From: Candidatus Latescibacterota bacterium
GTDB lineage: Bacteria; Latescibacterota; MVCY01
Assembly (NCBI GenBank): GCA_030669445.1
Contig: DAOVDP010000056.1
Span: forward strand, 1 to 7,104
Direction: 5' to 3'
DNA length: 7,104 nt
The notes beneath the pieces were generated by a model. The model saw only the letters and a list, made by a program, of their open reading frames with translations. It ran no database searches and was not told where the DNA came from. This document shows, in pieces, positions 1 through 5,969 of this stretch. A program made the translations under genes and the position numbers. How positions within the stretch are numbered: position 1 is the stretch's first letter; the number at the start of each line of letters is the position of its first letter.

Positions 1-1012
1 GAGATACGGAGAGGTCCTGCCCCAGGACACCTTTCGGGCGATTGAACACTTTCTGGTGGCCATCAAAGGGCCGCTGACCACACCGGTGGGGACAGGCTAC
101 CGCAGCCTCAATGTTGCCCTAAGACAGAGACTTGACCTCTACGCCTGCGTTCGGCCAGTGGCCCATCTGCCCGGTGTCCCCAGTCCGGTGACCCACCCGG
201 AGCAGATGGACATAGTGATATTCCGGGAGAACACCGAGGATGTCTATGCCGGTATCGAATGGCCCAGAGGTTCGGAAGAGGGAGCGAAGGTTATCTCTTA
301 TCTGAACAAGGAGTTTGATCTTCACATCCCTCAGGATTCAGGGATTGGGATAAAACCCATCAGCCAGCGGGCAACCCAAAGGCTAGTGAGAAAGGCCATT
401 CAGTATGCTATCGGACAGGGTCGCCGCAGCATCACGGTGATGCACAAGGGGAACATAATGAAATACACCGAGGGGGCCTTCCGGGACTGGGCCTACCAGG
501 TGGCTAAGGAAGAATTTCCGGAGGAAACCGTCACTGAAAAAGAGGTCCGAGAGAAATACGGCGGGGAGGTGCCTCCGGATAAGGTGGTGATCAAAGACCG
601 AATTGCCGACTCGATGTTCCAGCAGGTGCTCACTCGTACCGATGAGTATGATGTTATAGCCGCTCCCAATCTAAACGGCGACTATCTCTCCGATGCCTGT
701 GCTGCCCAGGTGGGGGGCTTGGGAATGGCCCCGGGGGCTAATATCGGGGACTTCACCGCCCTGTTCGAGGCTACCCACGGCACTGCCCCCAAGTACGCTG
801 GGCTGGATGTGGTCAACCCCAGCTCGCTCATCCTCTCCGGCAAGATGATGTTGGAGTATATCGGCTGGAACGAGGCTGCTGAGCTGACCCACAGCGCACT
901 GGTCAGGACAATCCAACAGAAAAAAGTGACCTACGATCTGGCAAGACAGATGCAGGGAGCTACCAAGCTTAAAACCTCCGAGTTTGCTGCCGCGATTGTG
1001 GAAAATATGTAG
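1..1012 (+). CDS. icd: NADP-dependent isocitrate dehydrogenase, 5' end missing
   Basis: Oxidatively decarboxylates isocitrate to 2-oxoglutarate with NADP+, in the cytoplasm (TCA cycle). The frame (codons from base 2) is open to the left edge; the GTG at 56 is an internal valine codon, since the family sequence already runs upstream of it. The protein aligns from memory along its whole length with E. coli Icd, so about 78 N-terminal residues are missing. Substrate residues are present: the RSLNVALR segment with the serine equivalent to E. coli Ser113 (104-106), [11 protein letters not shown], the HKGN lysine (446-448), and aspartates at 608-610 and 680-682. NADP-selecting residues of the E. 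coli enzyme are all kept: Lys and Tyr of HGTAPKY (791-796), Val (812-814), Tyr (932-934) and Arg (944-946), so NADP+ is favoured over NAD+. It ends in the family-typical AAIVENM before TAG. A 211-bp repeat-bearing gap separates it from mdh. Confidence 0.97.
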   Translation, partial: RYGEVLPQDTFRAIEHFLVAIKGPLTTPVGTGYRSLNVALRQRLDLYACVRPVAHLPGVPSPVTHPEQMDIVIFRENTEDVYAGIEWPRGSEEGAKVISYLNKEFDLHIPQDSGIGIKPISQRATQRLVRKAIQYAIGQGRRSITVMHKGNIMKYTEGAFRDWAYQVAKEEFPEETVTEKEVREKYGGEVPPDKVVIKDRIADSMFQQVLTRTDEYDVIAAPNLNGDYLSDACAAQVGGLGMAPGANIGDFTALFEATHGTAPKYAGLDVVNPSSLILSGKMMLEYIGWNEAAELTHSALVRTIQQKKVTYDLARQMQGATKLKTSEFAAAIVENM

Positions 1013-1040
1013 AGAAACCATTCTGCCCTGTAAAATCTAT

Positions 1041-1137
1041 CGCAGAGACGCAAAGACGCAAGGACCGCAGAGAGAAACAAGAAATATAATTGCTTGATTA
1101 TTATCTTCTTTCTTTGCGTCTTGACGTCTTTGCGTTG
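1041..1137. repeat. Long imperfect inverted repeat in the icd-mdh gap
   Basis: The left part is built from GCAGAGACGCAAAGACGCAA-like units. The right part (1111-1136) is roughly its reverse complement. The best exact arms are ACGCAAAGACG at 1048-1058 and CGTCTTTGCGT at 1125-1135, with looser pairing continuing inward; the centre (about 1075-1110) is AT-rich. It could fold as a long hairpin in RNA, lying between icd and mdh. It looks like a small non-autonomous repeat element, but family membership is inference: no second copy is in the window, and no T-run follows to make it a clear terminator. Confidence 0.6.
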
Positions 1138-1162
1138 AAATCAATGGCGTGGGCTTTTATGA

Positions 1163-1210
1163 ATGAGTCAAGAGAAGCAATATAAAATGAGTCAAGAGAA
1201 GCAATATAAG
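1163..1210 (+). repeat. Tandem duplication, 2 x 24 bp, just upstream of mdh
   Basis: Two adjacent 24-bp units (1163-1186 and 1187-1210) are identical except for the last base (A versus G). Each begins ATGAGTCAAGAG and ends with a TATAA-containing stretch. The second unit ends three bases before the mdh Shine-Dalgarno GGAG (1213-1216). Because 24 is a multiple of three, the repeat reads in one frame as two copies of MSQEKQYK. That frame runs from ATG 1163 to TAA 1229-1231 (22 codons) and overlaps the mdh start by 8 bases. Whether this mini-ORF is translated is unknown; the ATG at 1163 lacks a strong ribosome-binding site. Confidence 0.9.
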
Positions 1211-1223
1211 ATGGAGTTGACCG

Positions 1224-2153
1224 ATGGATAAGGTTAGCATAATTGGCGCCGGGCAGGTGGGCGCGGCGACGGCGCTGTTCATCGCCCAGAAACAGATTGC
1301 AAATCTTCTGTTAGTAGATGTTGTGCCAGGACTTGCCCAAGGGAAAGCCCTTGACCTGTCCCAAGCTGCCCCCGTGGAGGGATATGGAATAAGAATAGCT
1401 GGGACAGAGAAGTTTGCAGAGATTGAAGGTTCTGAGATCGTGGTGGTCACCGCTGGGGTAGCTCGCCGGCCAGGGATGTCCCGCTTAGACCTGCTGGAGA
1501 AAAATGCCTCGATCGTCAAAGGCATTGCTGAAGATATCGCTAAATATGCCCCTTCGGCAGTGCTGATTATGGTGACCAATCCCCTGGATCTGCTAACCTA
1601 CTTAGCCTGGAAGGTAACGGCTTTTCCTCCTCAGCGAGTGTTAGGACAGGCTGGGATACTGGATGGGGCCAGGTTCAGGCACTTCGTGGCCCAGGAGCTT
1701 GGGGTCTCGTGCCAGGATGTCTCCGCTATGGTGCTGGGAGGCCACGGCGACACGATGGTTCCCCTGCCCCGCTACACCTGTGTCTCCGGGGTTCCTATAA
1801 CTGAATTGCTTTCAGCGGAAAGAATAGCCGAGCTGGTGGAGCGCACCCGCAGAGGTGGGGTAGAGATAGTGGCGCTACTCAAAACTGGCAGTGCTTCCTT
1901 TGCCCCCGGAGCAGCAGCAGCCCAAATGGTAGAAGCAATCCTGAGGGATCAGAAGTGCATACTCCCCTGTTCTGCCTGCCTTCAGGGAGAATACGGGATA
2001 GAGGACGTCTTTGTGGGAGTGCCGGTAAGATTGGGGACTCAAGGGGTGGAAGAGGTATTAGAGCTGAAACTGACTTCAGAGGAACTTAAGGCCCTACAGG
2101 CATCGGCAAAGGTCTACAAACAGGGAATCGAACAACTAACGCCGTATCTCTAA
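1224..2153 (+). CDS. mdh: Malate dehydrogenase, LDH-like type
   Basis: Interconverts malate and oxaloacetate with NAD(H), cytoplasmic. The 309-residue length matches LDH-like malate dehydrogenases such as that of Chloroflexus. An N-terminal Rossmann fold shows GAGQVG (8-13) and Asp32 at the end of strand 2, which favours NAD over NADP. The substrate loop reads ARRPGMSR: Arg81 sits where lactate dehydrogenases have Gln102, the residue that selects the dicarboxylate, and Arg87 corresponds to LDH Arg109. The catalytic pair is Asp147 (in LDGAR, with substrate-binding Arg150) and His174 (GGHGD). The C-terminal domain, with LLKTGSA and YGIEDVFVGVPV, is complete. ATG 1224 is preceded by GGAG at 1213-1216 with a 7-base gap, and the protein starts directly at the first beta strand as usual. 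The malic enzyme follows after 9 bp, so the two are probably co-transcribed and act on the same malate pool. Confidence 0.97.
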   Translation: MDKVSIIGAGQVGAATALFIAQKQIANLLLVDVVPGLAQGKALDLSQAAPVEGYGIRIAGTEKFAEIEGSEIVVVTAGVARRPGMSRLDLLEKNASIVKGIAEDIAKYAPSAVLIMVTNPLDLLTYLAWKVTAFPPQRVLGQAGILDGARFRHFVAQELGVSCQDVSAMVLGGHGDTMVPLPRYTCVSGVPITELLSAERIAELVERTRRGGVEIVALLKTGSASFAPGAAAAQMVEAILRDQKCILPCSACLQGEYGIEDVFVGVPVRLGTQGVEEVLELKLTSEELKALQASAKVYKQGIEQLTPYL

Positions 2154-2162
2154 GGAACTACC

Positions 2163-3551
2163 ATGGTAATCACGCTTCAACTGAAGCTGAGAAACAGACC
2201 CGGTTTTCTGGGAAAGGTCACCTCCACTATCGGCAAGGAAGGCGGTAACATTGGCAACATTGACACTGTGAACGCCGACCCCGATTTCATTACCCGAAAG
2301 ATAACGGTGAATGTGATCGACGAACAGCAGGGCCAGAAGTTGGTGGAGGCACTTAACCACTTGCAGGGAGCGGAGGTGATCAGTGTCTCTGATGTCATAC
2401 TCAATTTCCACAGAAAGGGAAAGATAAGTCTGACACCCAAGATGAAGATTAGGTCTCTGGCGGACCTGGGGGTGGTTTATACCCCTGGGGTAGCCAGGGT
2501 ATGTGAAGTGATCAAACAAAACCCTCAAAAGGCCAGGGACTACACCATTGTGCAGAACACAGTGGCCATAGTTACAGACGGGACGGCAGTTCTGGGCCTG
2601 GGCGACATCGGTCCCCTGGCAGCTATGCCGGTAATGGAGGGCAAGGCTATGCTGTTCAAGGAGTTTGCCAACATAGATGCCTTCCCCATTTGTCTGGCCA
2701 CAAAGGAAGTAGACCGCATCGTGGAGACGGTGGAGAACATATCCCCTGGGTTTGGGGGAATTAATCTTGAGGACATCTCTGCCCCCCGCTGTTTCAAGGT
2801 GGAAGCTAAGCTCAAGAAACGGCTCAACATTCCTGTGTTCCACGATGATCAGCACGGAACAGCGGTGGTGGTACTGGCAGGATTGATCAACTCTCTCAAA
2901 ATAGTGGGTAAGGAAATGGGTGAAATCAGGATGGTGGTCAACGGAGCTGGGGCAGCAGGGTTAGCCATAGCCGGAATCTTGGCCGCTGTGGGTGTGGGAC
3001 AGATTATCGTCTGCGACAGCAAGGGGGTGATCTACCAAGGCAGGAAAGAAGGGATGAACAGGTACAAGCAGCAAATAGCCGAGAGGACCAATCCAGAGAG
3101 GATAAAAGGTGGCTTAGCTAATGCCCTTAAAGGAAGCGATGTCTTCATAGGGGTTTCTGTTCCCGGAGTGTTAACCCTCGGCATGATCAGAAATATGGTC
3201 AAGGATCCCATTATTTTCGCCTTAGCCAACCCTGAGCCTGAGATCCAGCCGGAAAAGGCAGAGAAAGTAGCCAGAGTCGTTGCTACGGGACGCTCCGATT
3301 ACCACAACCAAATCAACAATGTTCTCTGTTTCCCTGGAATATTCAGAGGAGCGCTGGATGTAGGGGCCAGAGAGATAAATATGGAGATGAGATTGCAAAC
3401 TGCCTATGCGATCGCCAGCAGCATCTCCGAGGACCGACTGAGTGAGGATTACATCATCCCCAGCGTCTTCGATCCCAATGTGGTGCCTCGGGTGGCACAA
3501 GCGGTAGCTGAGGCTGCCCGCAGAACCGGAGTAGCAGTGGGACAGAACTGA
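2163..3551 (+). CDS. Malic enzyme with N-terminal ACT domain
   Basis: Oxidative decarboxylation of malate to pyruvate and CO2 with NAD(P)+ and a divalent metal, or the reverse. Residues 1-80 form an ACT domain (LRNRPGFLGKV, then GGNIGNIDTV), a ligand-binding module that suggests allosteric control, although the ligand cannot be read from sequence. The malic enzyme core follows: Tyr106 in YTPGVA, Lys161 in EGKA, acidic residues of NLEDISAP (Glu203, Asp204) and HDDQHGTA (227-234) for metal and substrate, a dinucleotide fold with GAGAAG (261-266), NPEPEI (356-361), and the asparagine-rich HNQINNV segment (381-387). The length, 462, suits a bacterial short malic enzyme plus an ACT domain; there is no phosphotransacetylase-like C-terminal domain. 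NAD versus NADP preference is left open. ATG 2163 has AAGGA at 2152-2156 overlapping the mdh stop, so coupling with mdh is likely. maeA/maeB-type symbols would be guesses. Confidence 0.95.
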   Translation: MVITLQLKLRNRPGFLGKVTSTIGKEGGNIGNIDTVNADPDFITRKITVNVIDEQQGQKLVEALNHLQGAEVISVSDVILNFHRKGKISLTPKMKIRSLADLGVVYTPGVARVCEVIKQNPQKARDYTIVQNTVAIVTDGTAVLGLGDIGPLAAMPVMEGKAMLFKEFANIDAFPICLATKEVDRIVETVENISPGFGGINLEDISAPRCFKVEAKLKKRLNIPVFHDDQHGTAVVVLAGLINSLKIVGKEMGEIRMVVNGAGAAGLAIAGILAAVGVGQIIVCDSKGVIYQGRKEGMNRYKQQIAERTNPERIKGGLANALKGSDVFIGVSVPGVLTLGMIRNMVKDPIIFALANPEPEIQPEKAEKVARVVATGRSDYHNQINNVLCFPGIFRGALDVGAREINMEMRLQTAYAIASSISEDRLSEDYIIPSVFDPNVVPRVAQAVAEAARRTGVAVGQN

Positions 3552-3615
3552 GTATATTATCAATTAGCCTCTTAATCAACATACTTGTTTACTTTTTAGG
3601 AAATTGACCCTTTCT

Positions 3616-3662
3616 GAAAGCGGGGCGATTTGCCCCGGGGCATAGGGGGGAGTTGCGCTTTC
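3616..3662 (+). repeat. Nested stem-loop downstream of the malic enzyme gene
   Basis: An outer 7-bp arm pair, GAAAGCG (3616-3622) and CGCTTTC (3656-3662), encloses a GC-rich hairpin, GGGGC-GATTT-GCCCC (3622-3636). The two share base 3622, so they cannot both form in full. The position 65 bp after the malic enzyme stop would suit transcription termination, but no T-run follows either stem, so a factor-independent terminator is not well supported. Confidence 0.45.
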
Positions 3663-3783
3663 CGTCAGTGGCCAACTGAACCAGAGCCAGCCTCTGTTCT
3701 CTGCGGGGCTTATCACCTCAGCAACTCGAGTAGGGACAGAACATTGTTCTGTCCCTACACCGTGTTACGCCTACGGAAAGCGC
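3655..3783. repeat. 129-bp segment bounded by 11-bp inverted repeats
   Basis: GCGCTTTCCGT (3655-3665) is the exact reverse complement of ACGGAAAGCGC (3773-3783). The segment between encloses the 29-bp GTAG palindrome at 3730-3758. The arrangement (short terminal inverted repeats, no coding capacity) resembles a small non-autonomous element, but I see no flanking target duplication, so this is tentative. Confidence 0.5.
3730..3758. repeat. GTAG palindrome, copy 1
   Basis: A perfect 29-bp palindrome with 14-bp arms, GTAGGGACAGAACA and TGTTCTGTCCCTAC, around a single central T. This is the first of four copies in the window (others at 5486, 5531 and 5896). It would form a very stable hairpin in single-stranded DNA or RNA. 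The GTAG at its foot is the tetranucleotide seen beside REP hairpins mobilised by REP-associated tyrosine transposases; membership in that class is inference. Confidence 0.9.
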
Positions 3784-3793
3784 GCTTCTTTTG

Positions 3794-3820
3794 GTTACTT
3801 TTCTTCTAAAGAAAAGTAAC
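3794..3820. repeat. 12-bp perfect hairpin, GTTACTTTTCTT arms
   Basis: GTTACTTTTCTT (3794-3805) and AAGAAAAGTAAC (3809-3820) pair perfectly around a CTA loop. The stem is AT-rich and there is no T-run after it on the + strand. It directly follows the GGAAAGCGCGCTTCTTTT segment, so it may be part of the same intergenic repeat unit as the 3655-3783 structure. Confidence 0.85.
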
Positions 3821-3923
3821 ATATAACGTTGTAGAATAAGAGGATTGCGTTCCCGAGATTCAAAGGGGTATGTCCCGAAAGAAGAAACGTGTGAAAGATC
3901 GGTTATAAACAATCGAGCCAAAG

Positions 3924-4766
3924 ATGCGACAACTATCCACAGAGCTTATCACTGCCGAGGTGGCCCGGCTTTGTATTGAAGCCAATTACAACTTGGGCGG
4001 GGATGTAATCGAAGCACTTCGAAAGGCAGTTGAGCAGGAAGAATCACCTCTGGGCAAAGAGATCTTACAGCAGCTTCTCCAGAACGCCGAAATCGCCCGC
4101 AGAGAAAAGATACCTATCTGCCAGGATACTGGCTTTGTGGATATATTCTTGGAGATAGGTCAGGAGCTAAAAATAGTGGGGGGAGATCTGACTGAGGCGA
4201 TAAACGAAGGAGTAAGAAAAGGATATAACGAGGGCTACCTGCGCAAGTCTATCGTCTCCGATCCCCTCGGCCGGATCAATACCGGGGATAACACCCCGGC
4301 GGTGATTCACACCGAAATAGTGCCTGGTGATAGGCTTAAAGTATCTGTGTTGCCCAAGGGGGCCGGCAGTGAGAATATGAGCGGTCTGGCGATGTTGAGG
4401 CCTGCCGATGGCGTAGAGGGGATAAAAAGATTTATTCTTGACTCAGTGGAAAAGGCGGGCGGTAATCCCTGTCCCCCGCTTATCGTGGGGGTAGGCCTGG
4501 GGGGAACAGCGGAGAAGACGCTCTATTTAGCCAAAAAATCCCTGCTCCGTCCGCTGGGCAGCCCCCATCCCGATTCTAAAATATCTCAGTTAGAACGAGA
4601 GTTGCTGGAGGAGATAAACGCAACAGGGATTGGTCCCTTGGGACTTGGCGGCAGGGTAACAGCGCTGGCAGTACACATCGAGAGCTATGCTTGCCATATA
4701 GCCAGCCTCCCGGTGGCGGTGAACCTCCAGTGCCACGCCGCCAGATACAAAGAAGCAATATTGTAG
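3924..4766 (+). CDS. Class I fumarate hydratase, alpha (N-terminal) subunit
   Basis: With the beta subunit it hydrates fumarate to malate using an oxygen-labile [4Fe-4S] cluster. The 280-residue length is normal for the separate alpha subunit, which corresponds to the N-terminal domain of fused FumA. Cluster cysteines are visible as Cys66 (PICQDTG), Cys183 (GNPCPP) and Cys270 (NLQCHAAR). Active-site candidates from the family are Gln67, Asp68, Arg107 and His258. Other landmarks are the GDNTPAVIHTE segment (121-131), KGAGSEN (145-151) and GVGLGGTAEK (189-198). ATG 3924 gives the usual MR-x-(I/L)-start; an in-frame TAA lies at 3906. No strong Shine-Dalgarno is seen before it (only GAG 3915-3917 and AAAG next to the ATG). 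L-tartrate dehydratase is a close relative, but the neighbouring malate dehydrogenase and malic enzyme favour fumarase. The beta gene follows after 18 bp. Confidence 0.95.
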   Translation: MRQLSTELITAEVARLCIEANYNLGGDVIEALRKAVEQEESPLGKEILQQLLQNAEIARREKIPICQDTGFVDIFLEIGQELKIVGGDLTEAINEGVRKGYNEGYLRKSIVSDPLGRINTGDNTPAVIHTEIVPGDRLKVSVLPKGAGSENMSGLAMLRPADGVEGIKRFILDSVEKAGGNPCPPLIVGVGLGGTAEKTLYLAKKSLLRPLGSPHPDSKISQLERELLEEINATGIGPLGLGGRVTALAVHIESYACHIASLPVAVNLQCHAARYKEAIL

Positions 4767-4784
4767 CAAGACGAGAGAGGAAAA

Positions 4785-5348
4785 ATGTCTGAATTGAAGA
4801 AAATAACCACGCCGTTGTCTGACCGGGATGTCTCTCTGCTGCGAAGCGGTGACCGGCTTCTGTTGAGCGGCGTGGTCTACACCGCCAGGGATGCTGCCCA
4901 CCGGAGGTTGGTCGAGGCGCTACAGAAGGGAGACCCGCTTCCCTTTGAGCTTCCTGGGCAGGTGATCTACTACACCGGCCCTTCTCCCGCCAGACCGGGC
5001 AGACCCATCGGCTCGGGTGGTCCCACCACCAGCTATCGGATGGACCCTTATACTCCTCCACTTTTAGCCCGAGGACTAAAAGGCACTATCGGCAAGGGTG
5101 CCCGCTCACCTCAGGTGAGAAAGGCGCTGAGAGAGTACCGGGCGGTCTACTTTGCCGCCACCGGGGGGGTAGGGGCGCTGCTTTCTCAGCGCATAGTTGA
5201 ATCAGAAATAATAGCCTATGAAGACCTGGGACCGGAGGCAATAAGAAAGCTCCTGGCAAGAGATTTCCCCGTGGTTGTGGCGAATGACATCTACGGCAAC
5301 GACCTGTATGAGCAGGGAAGAGAGAAATACAGAAAACGGATAGGCTAA
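4785..5348 (+). CDS. Class I fumarate hydratase, beta (C-terminal) subunit
   Basis: Partner of the alpha subunit; it supplies the C-terminal half of the active site. The 187 residues match separate beta subunits. Landmarks are GDRLLLSG (22-29), VYTARDAAHRR (31-41, with Arg35), GGPTTSYRMD (78-87, with Thr81, the likely catalytic base, and Arg85), IGKGARS (102-108, with Lys104), ATGGVGALLSQ (125-135) and AYEDLGPEAI (144-153). These match the substrate-binding arginines, lysine and threonine described for class I fumarases. ATG 4785 has AGAGAGG at 4774-4780, a good ribosome-binding site with a 4-base gap. The 18-bp spacing from alpha implies one transcript. After the TAA at 5346 the same frame stays open for another 46 codons without a start; that stretch is described separately. 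Confidence 0.95.
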   Translation: MSELKKITTPLSDRDVSLLRSGDRLLLSGVVYTARDAAHRRLVEALQKGDPLPFELPGQVIYYTGPSPARPGRPIGSGGPTTSYRMDPYTPPLLARGLKGTIGKGARSPQVRKALREYRAVYFAATGGVGALLSQRIVESEIIAYEDLGPEAIRKLLARDFPVVVANDIYGNDLYEQGREKYRKRIG

Positions 5349-5485
5349 TCCATAAAGAACGATGAGGTAGAAAATAACTTTGAACTCGCAGTGCTCAGGG
5401 AGTATAAAGACACCGCATATTTGAGGAACAGCCAGCGGAAGATCCTAAGGGAACGAATAGAGCTATGGTTTTCAAGCGAGAAACA

Positions 5486-5514
5486 GTAGGGACAGAACAA
5501 TGTTCTGTCCCTAC
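5486..5514. repeat. GTAG palindrome, copy 2
   Basis: Same 14-bp arms as copy 1 but with a central A, which means the opposite orientation if the centre base is inherited. It is followed by CATCCGATG, counting the C at 5514, as is copy 4. It lies 16 bp before the degenerate copy 3. Confidence 0.9.
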
Positions 5515-5530
5515 ATCCGATGGGCGGGTC

Positions 5531-5559
5531 TCTGAGACAGAACATTGTTTTGTCCCTAC
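5531..5559. repeat. GTAG palindrome, degenerate copy 3
   Basis: Matches the copy 1 orientation (central T) with five mismatches over 29 bp: the outer four-base GTAG is lost on the left (TCTG), one G is changed to A, and a C is changed to T in the right arm. The core GACAGAACATTGTT and the right end TGTCCCTAC remain. It forms a head-to-head doublet with copy 2. Confidence 0.8.
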
Positions 5560-5613
5560 ACTTTTCCCGGCGTTCACGAAACAGATAGAAGAGTGGGTTG
5601 AAAAAGCGGAACG

Positions 5614-5847
5614 ATGAGGAAGACAGAAAAGAGAAAGAAATCTTTCTGGGAGAAGGTGCGAATACCTCTTCCCCGGCAGAGAGGAGGTTTTCACTCTACG
5701 TCTAAAGGCAGGCGAGGCTATCTCAGAAGTCGAGCCAAGAAGGAACTGACAAGGCTGCTGGGCGAGAACCGCTCGTCAGAGGAGCGACCAAACCCAGAGG
5801 CTGACACCTCAGAATCCCCTTCCAGAAACCATTCTCCCCAGAGCTGA
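5614..5847 (+). CDS. Small basic hypothetical protein (77 residues)
   Basis: Family not recognised. Residues 1-50 are strongly basic (MRKTEKRKKSFWEKVRIPLP, then a Gly/Arg-rich GRRGYLRSRAKKELTRLLGE stretch). The last 25 or so are acidic and rich in Ser, Pro and Asn, probably disordered. There is no signal peptide or membrane segment. The ATG at 5614 overlaps the TGA of the preceding frame (ATGA at 5614-5617), a classic coupling arrangement, and no separate good Shine-Dalgarno is visible. The basic, Arg/Lys-rich composition would suit nucleic-acid binding, but that is only a compositional hint. If the upstream frame is truly broken, this gene may be a remnant of the same small operon. Confidence 0.5.
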   Translation: MRKTEKRKKSFWEKVRIPLPRQRGGFHSTSKGRRGYLRSRAKKELTRLLGENRSSEERPNPEADTSESPSRNHSPQS

Positions 5848-5895
5848 TCCTAAAATATTAGGTGCCCCGGTTGTCCCTGCTCTCTCTCGGAAAAT

Positions 5896-5924
5896 GTAGG
5901 GACAGAACAATGTTCTGTCCCTGC
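5896..5924. repeat. GTAG palindrome, copy 4
   Basis: Identical to copy 2 except for one base near the right end (CTGC instead of CTAC), and it shares the CATCCGATG right flank. It sits 107 bp before the helicase start and 49 bp after the small hypothetical gene. Confidence 0.9.
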
Positions 5925-5969
5925 ATCCGATGCTGGTTTTCCTCCTGTCTTCTATTGGTTTTTTATCCG

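Larger units (their letters stand above)
3552..3923. other. Repeat-filled gap between malic enzyme and fumarase genes
   Basis: These 372 bp hold no convincing gene. They contain the four inverted-repeat structures listed separately (3616-3662, 3655-3783, 3730-3758, 3794-3820). The last 100 bp before the fumarase start hold only a 12-codon ORF (ATG 3870 to TAA 3906-3908) reading MSRKKKRVKDRL. A G-rich run (GGGG, 3865-3868) sits almost against its ATG, too close to be a good ribosome-binding site. I could not find a persuasive -35/-10 pair, although a promoter for the fumarase genes is expected here given the distance from the malic enzyme gene. Confidence 0.6.
5349..5617 (+). pseudogene. Possible small coding sequence disrupted by two GTAG palindromes
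   Basis: Bases 5349-5486 are open in frame with a protein-like reading (LREYKDTAYLRNSQRKILRE, then RIELWFSSEKQ) but have no ATG; only GTG 5391 or TTG 5421 could start it. The frame ends in a TAG contributed by the first palindrome (5487-5489). After the palindromes another frame reads FTKQIEEWVEKAER and stops at TGA 5615-5617. That second frame is open from ATG 5465 through both palindromes (50 codons), where the repeats read as VGTEQCSVPT and SETEHCFVPT. The simplest reading is a small gene interrupted by a repeat pair, with a frame change across it. Alternatives are a real 50-residue protein carrying in-frame repeats, or chance open frames. No family is recognised. Confidence 0.35.

Noticed and set aside
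671..1021. Reverse-strand open frames opposite icd, mdh, malic enzyme, fumarase and helicase genes.
   Set aside because: All lie opposite genes with complete conserved motifs, have no recognisable domains, and read as antisense shadows.
3622..3636. GGGGC/GCCCC hairpin as an intrinsic terminator of the malic enzyme transcript.
   Set aside because: No run of T follows; the downstream sequence is G-rich.
3870..3908. 12-codon ORF MSRKKKRVKDRL before the fumarase alpha gene as a leader peptide.
   Set aside because: Its purine run is almost against the ATG, the ORF is very short, and ORFs of this length are expected by chance.
3924..5348. L-tartrate dehydratase (TtdAB) instead of fumarase.
   Set aside because: It is the same superfamily and cannot be excluded by motifs alone, but the malate dehydrogenase and malic enzyme neighbours make fumarase the better call.
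5849..5862. CCTAA/TTAGG stem just after the 77-residue ORF as a terminator.
   Set aside because: The stem is only 5 bp, AT-rich, and no T-run follows.
5896..5924. Palindrome upstream of the helicase as a LexA/SOS operator (GAAC...GTTC core).
   Set aside because: The Bacillus-type LexA box has four bases between GAAC and GTTC; here there are three. The same palindrome also occurs before genes with no SOS role, so a dispersed repeat explains it better.
5486..5924. Repeats as a CRISPR array.
   Set aside because: The copies are palindromic, in both orientations, irregularly spaced (16 bp and over 330 bp apart), and partly degenerate; no cas genes are present.
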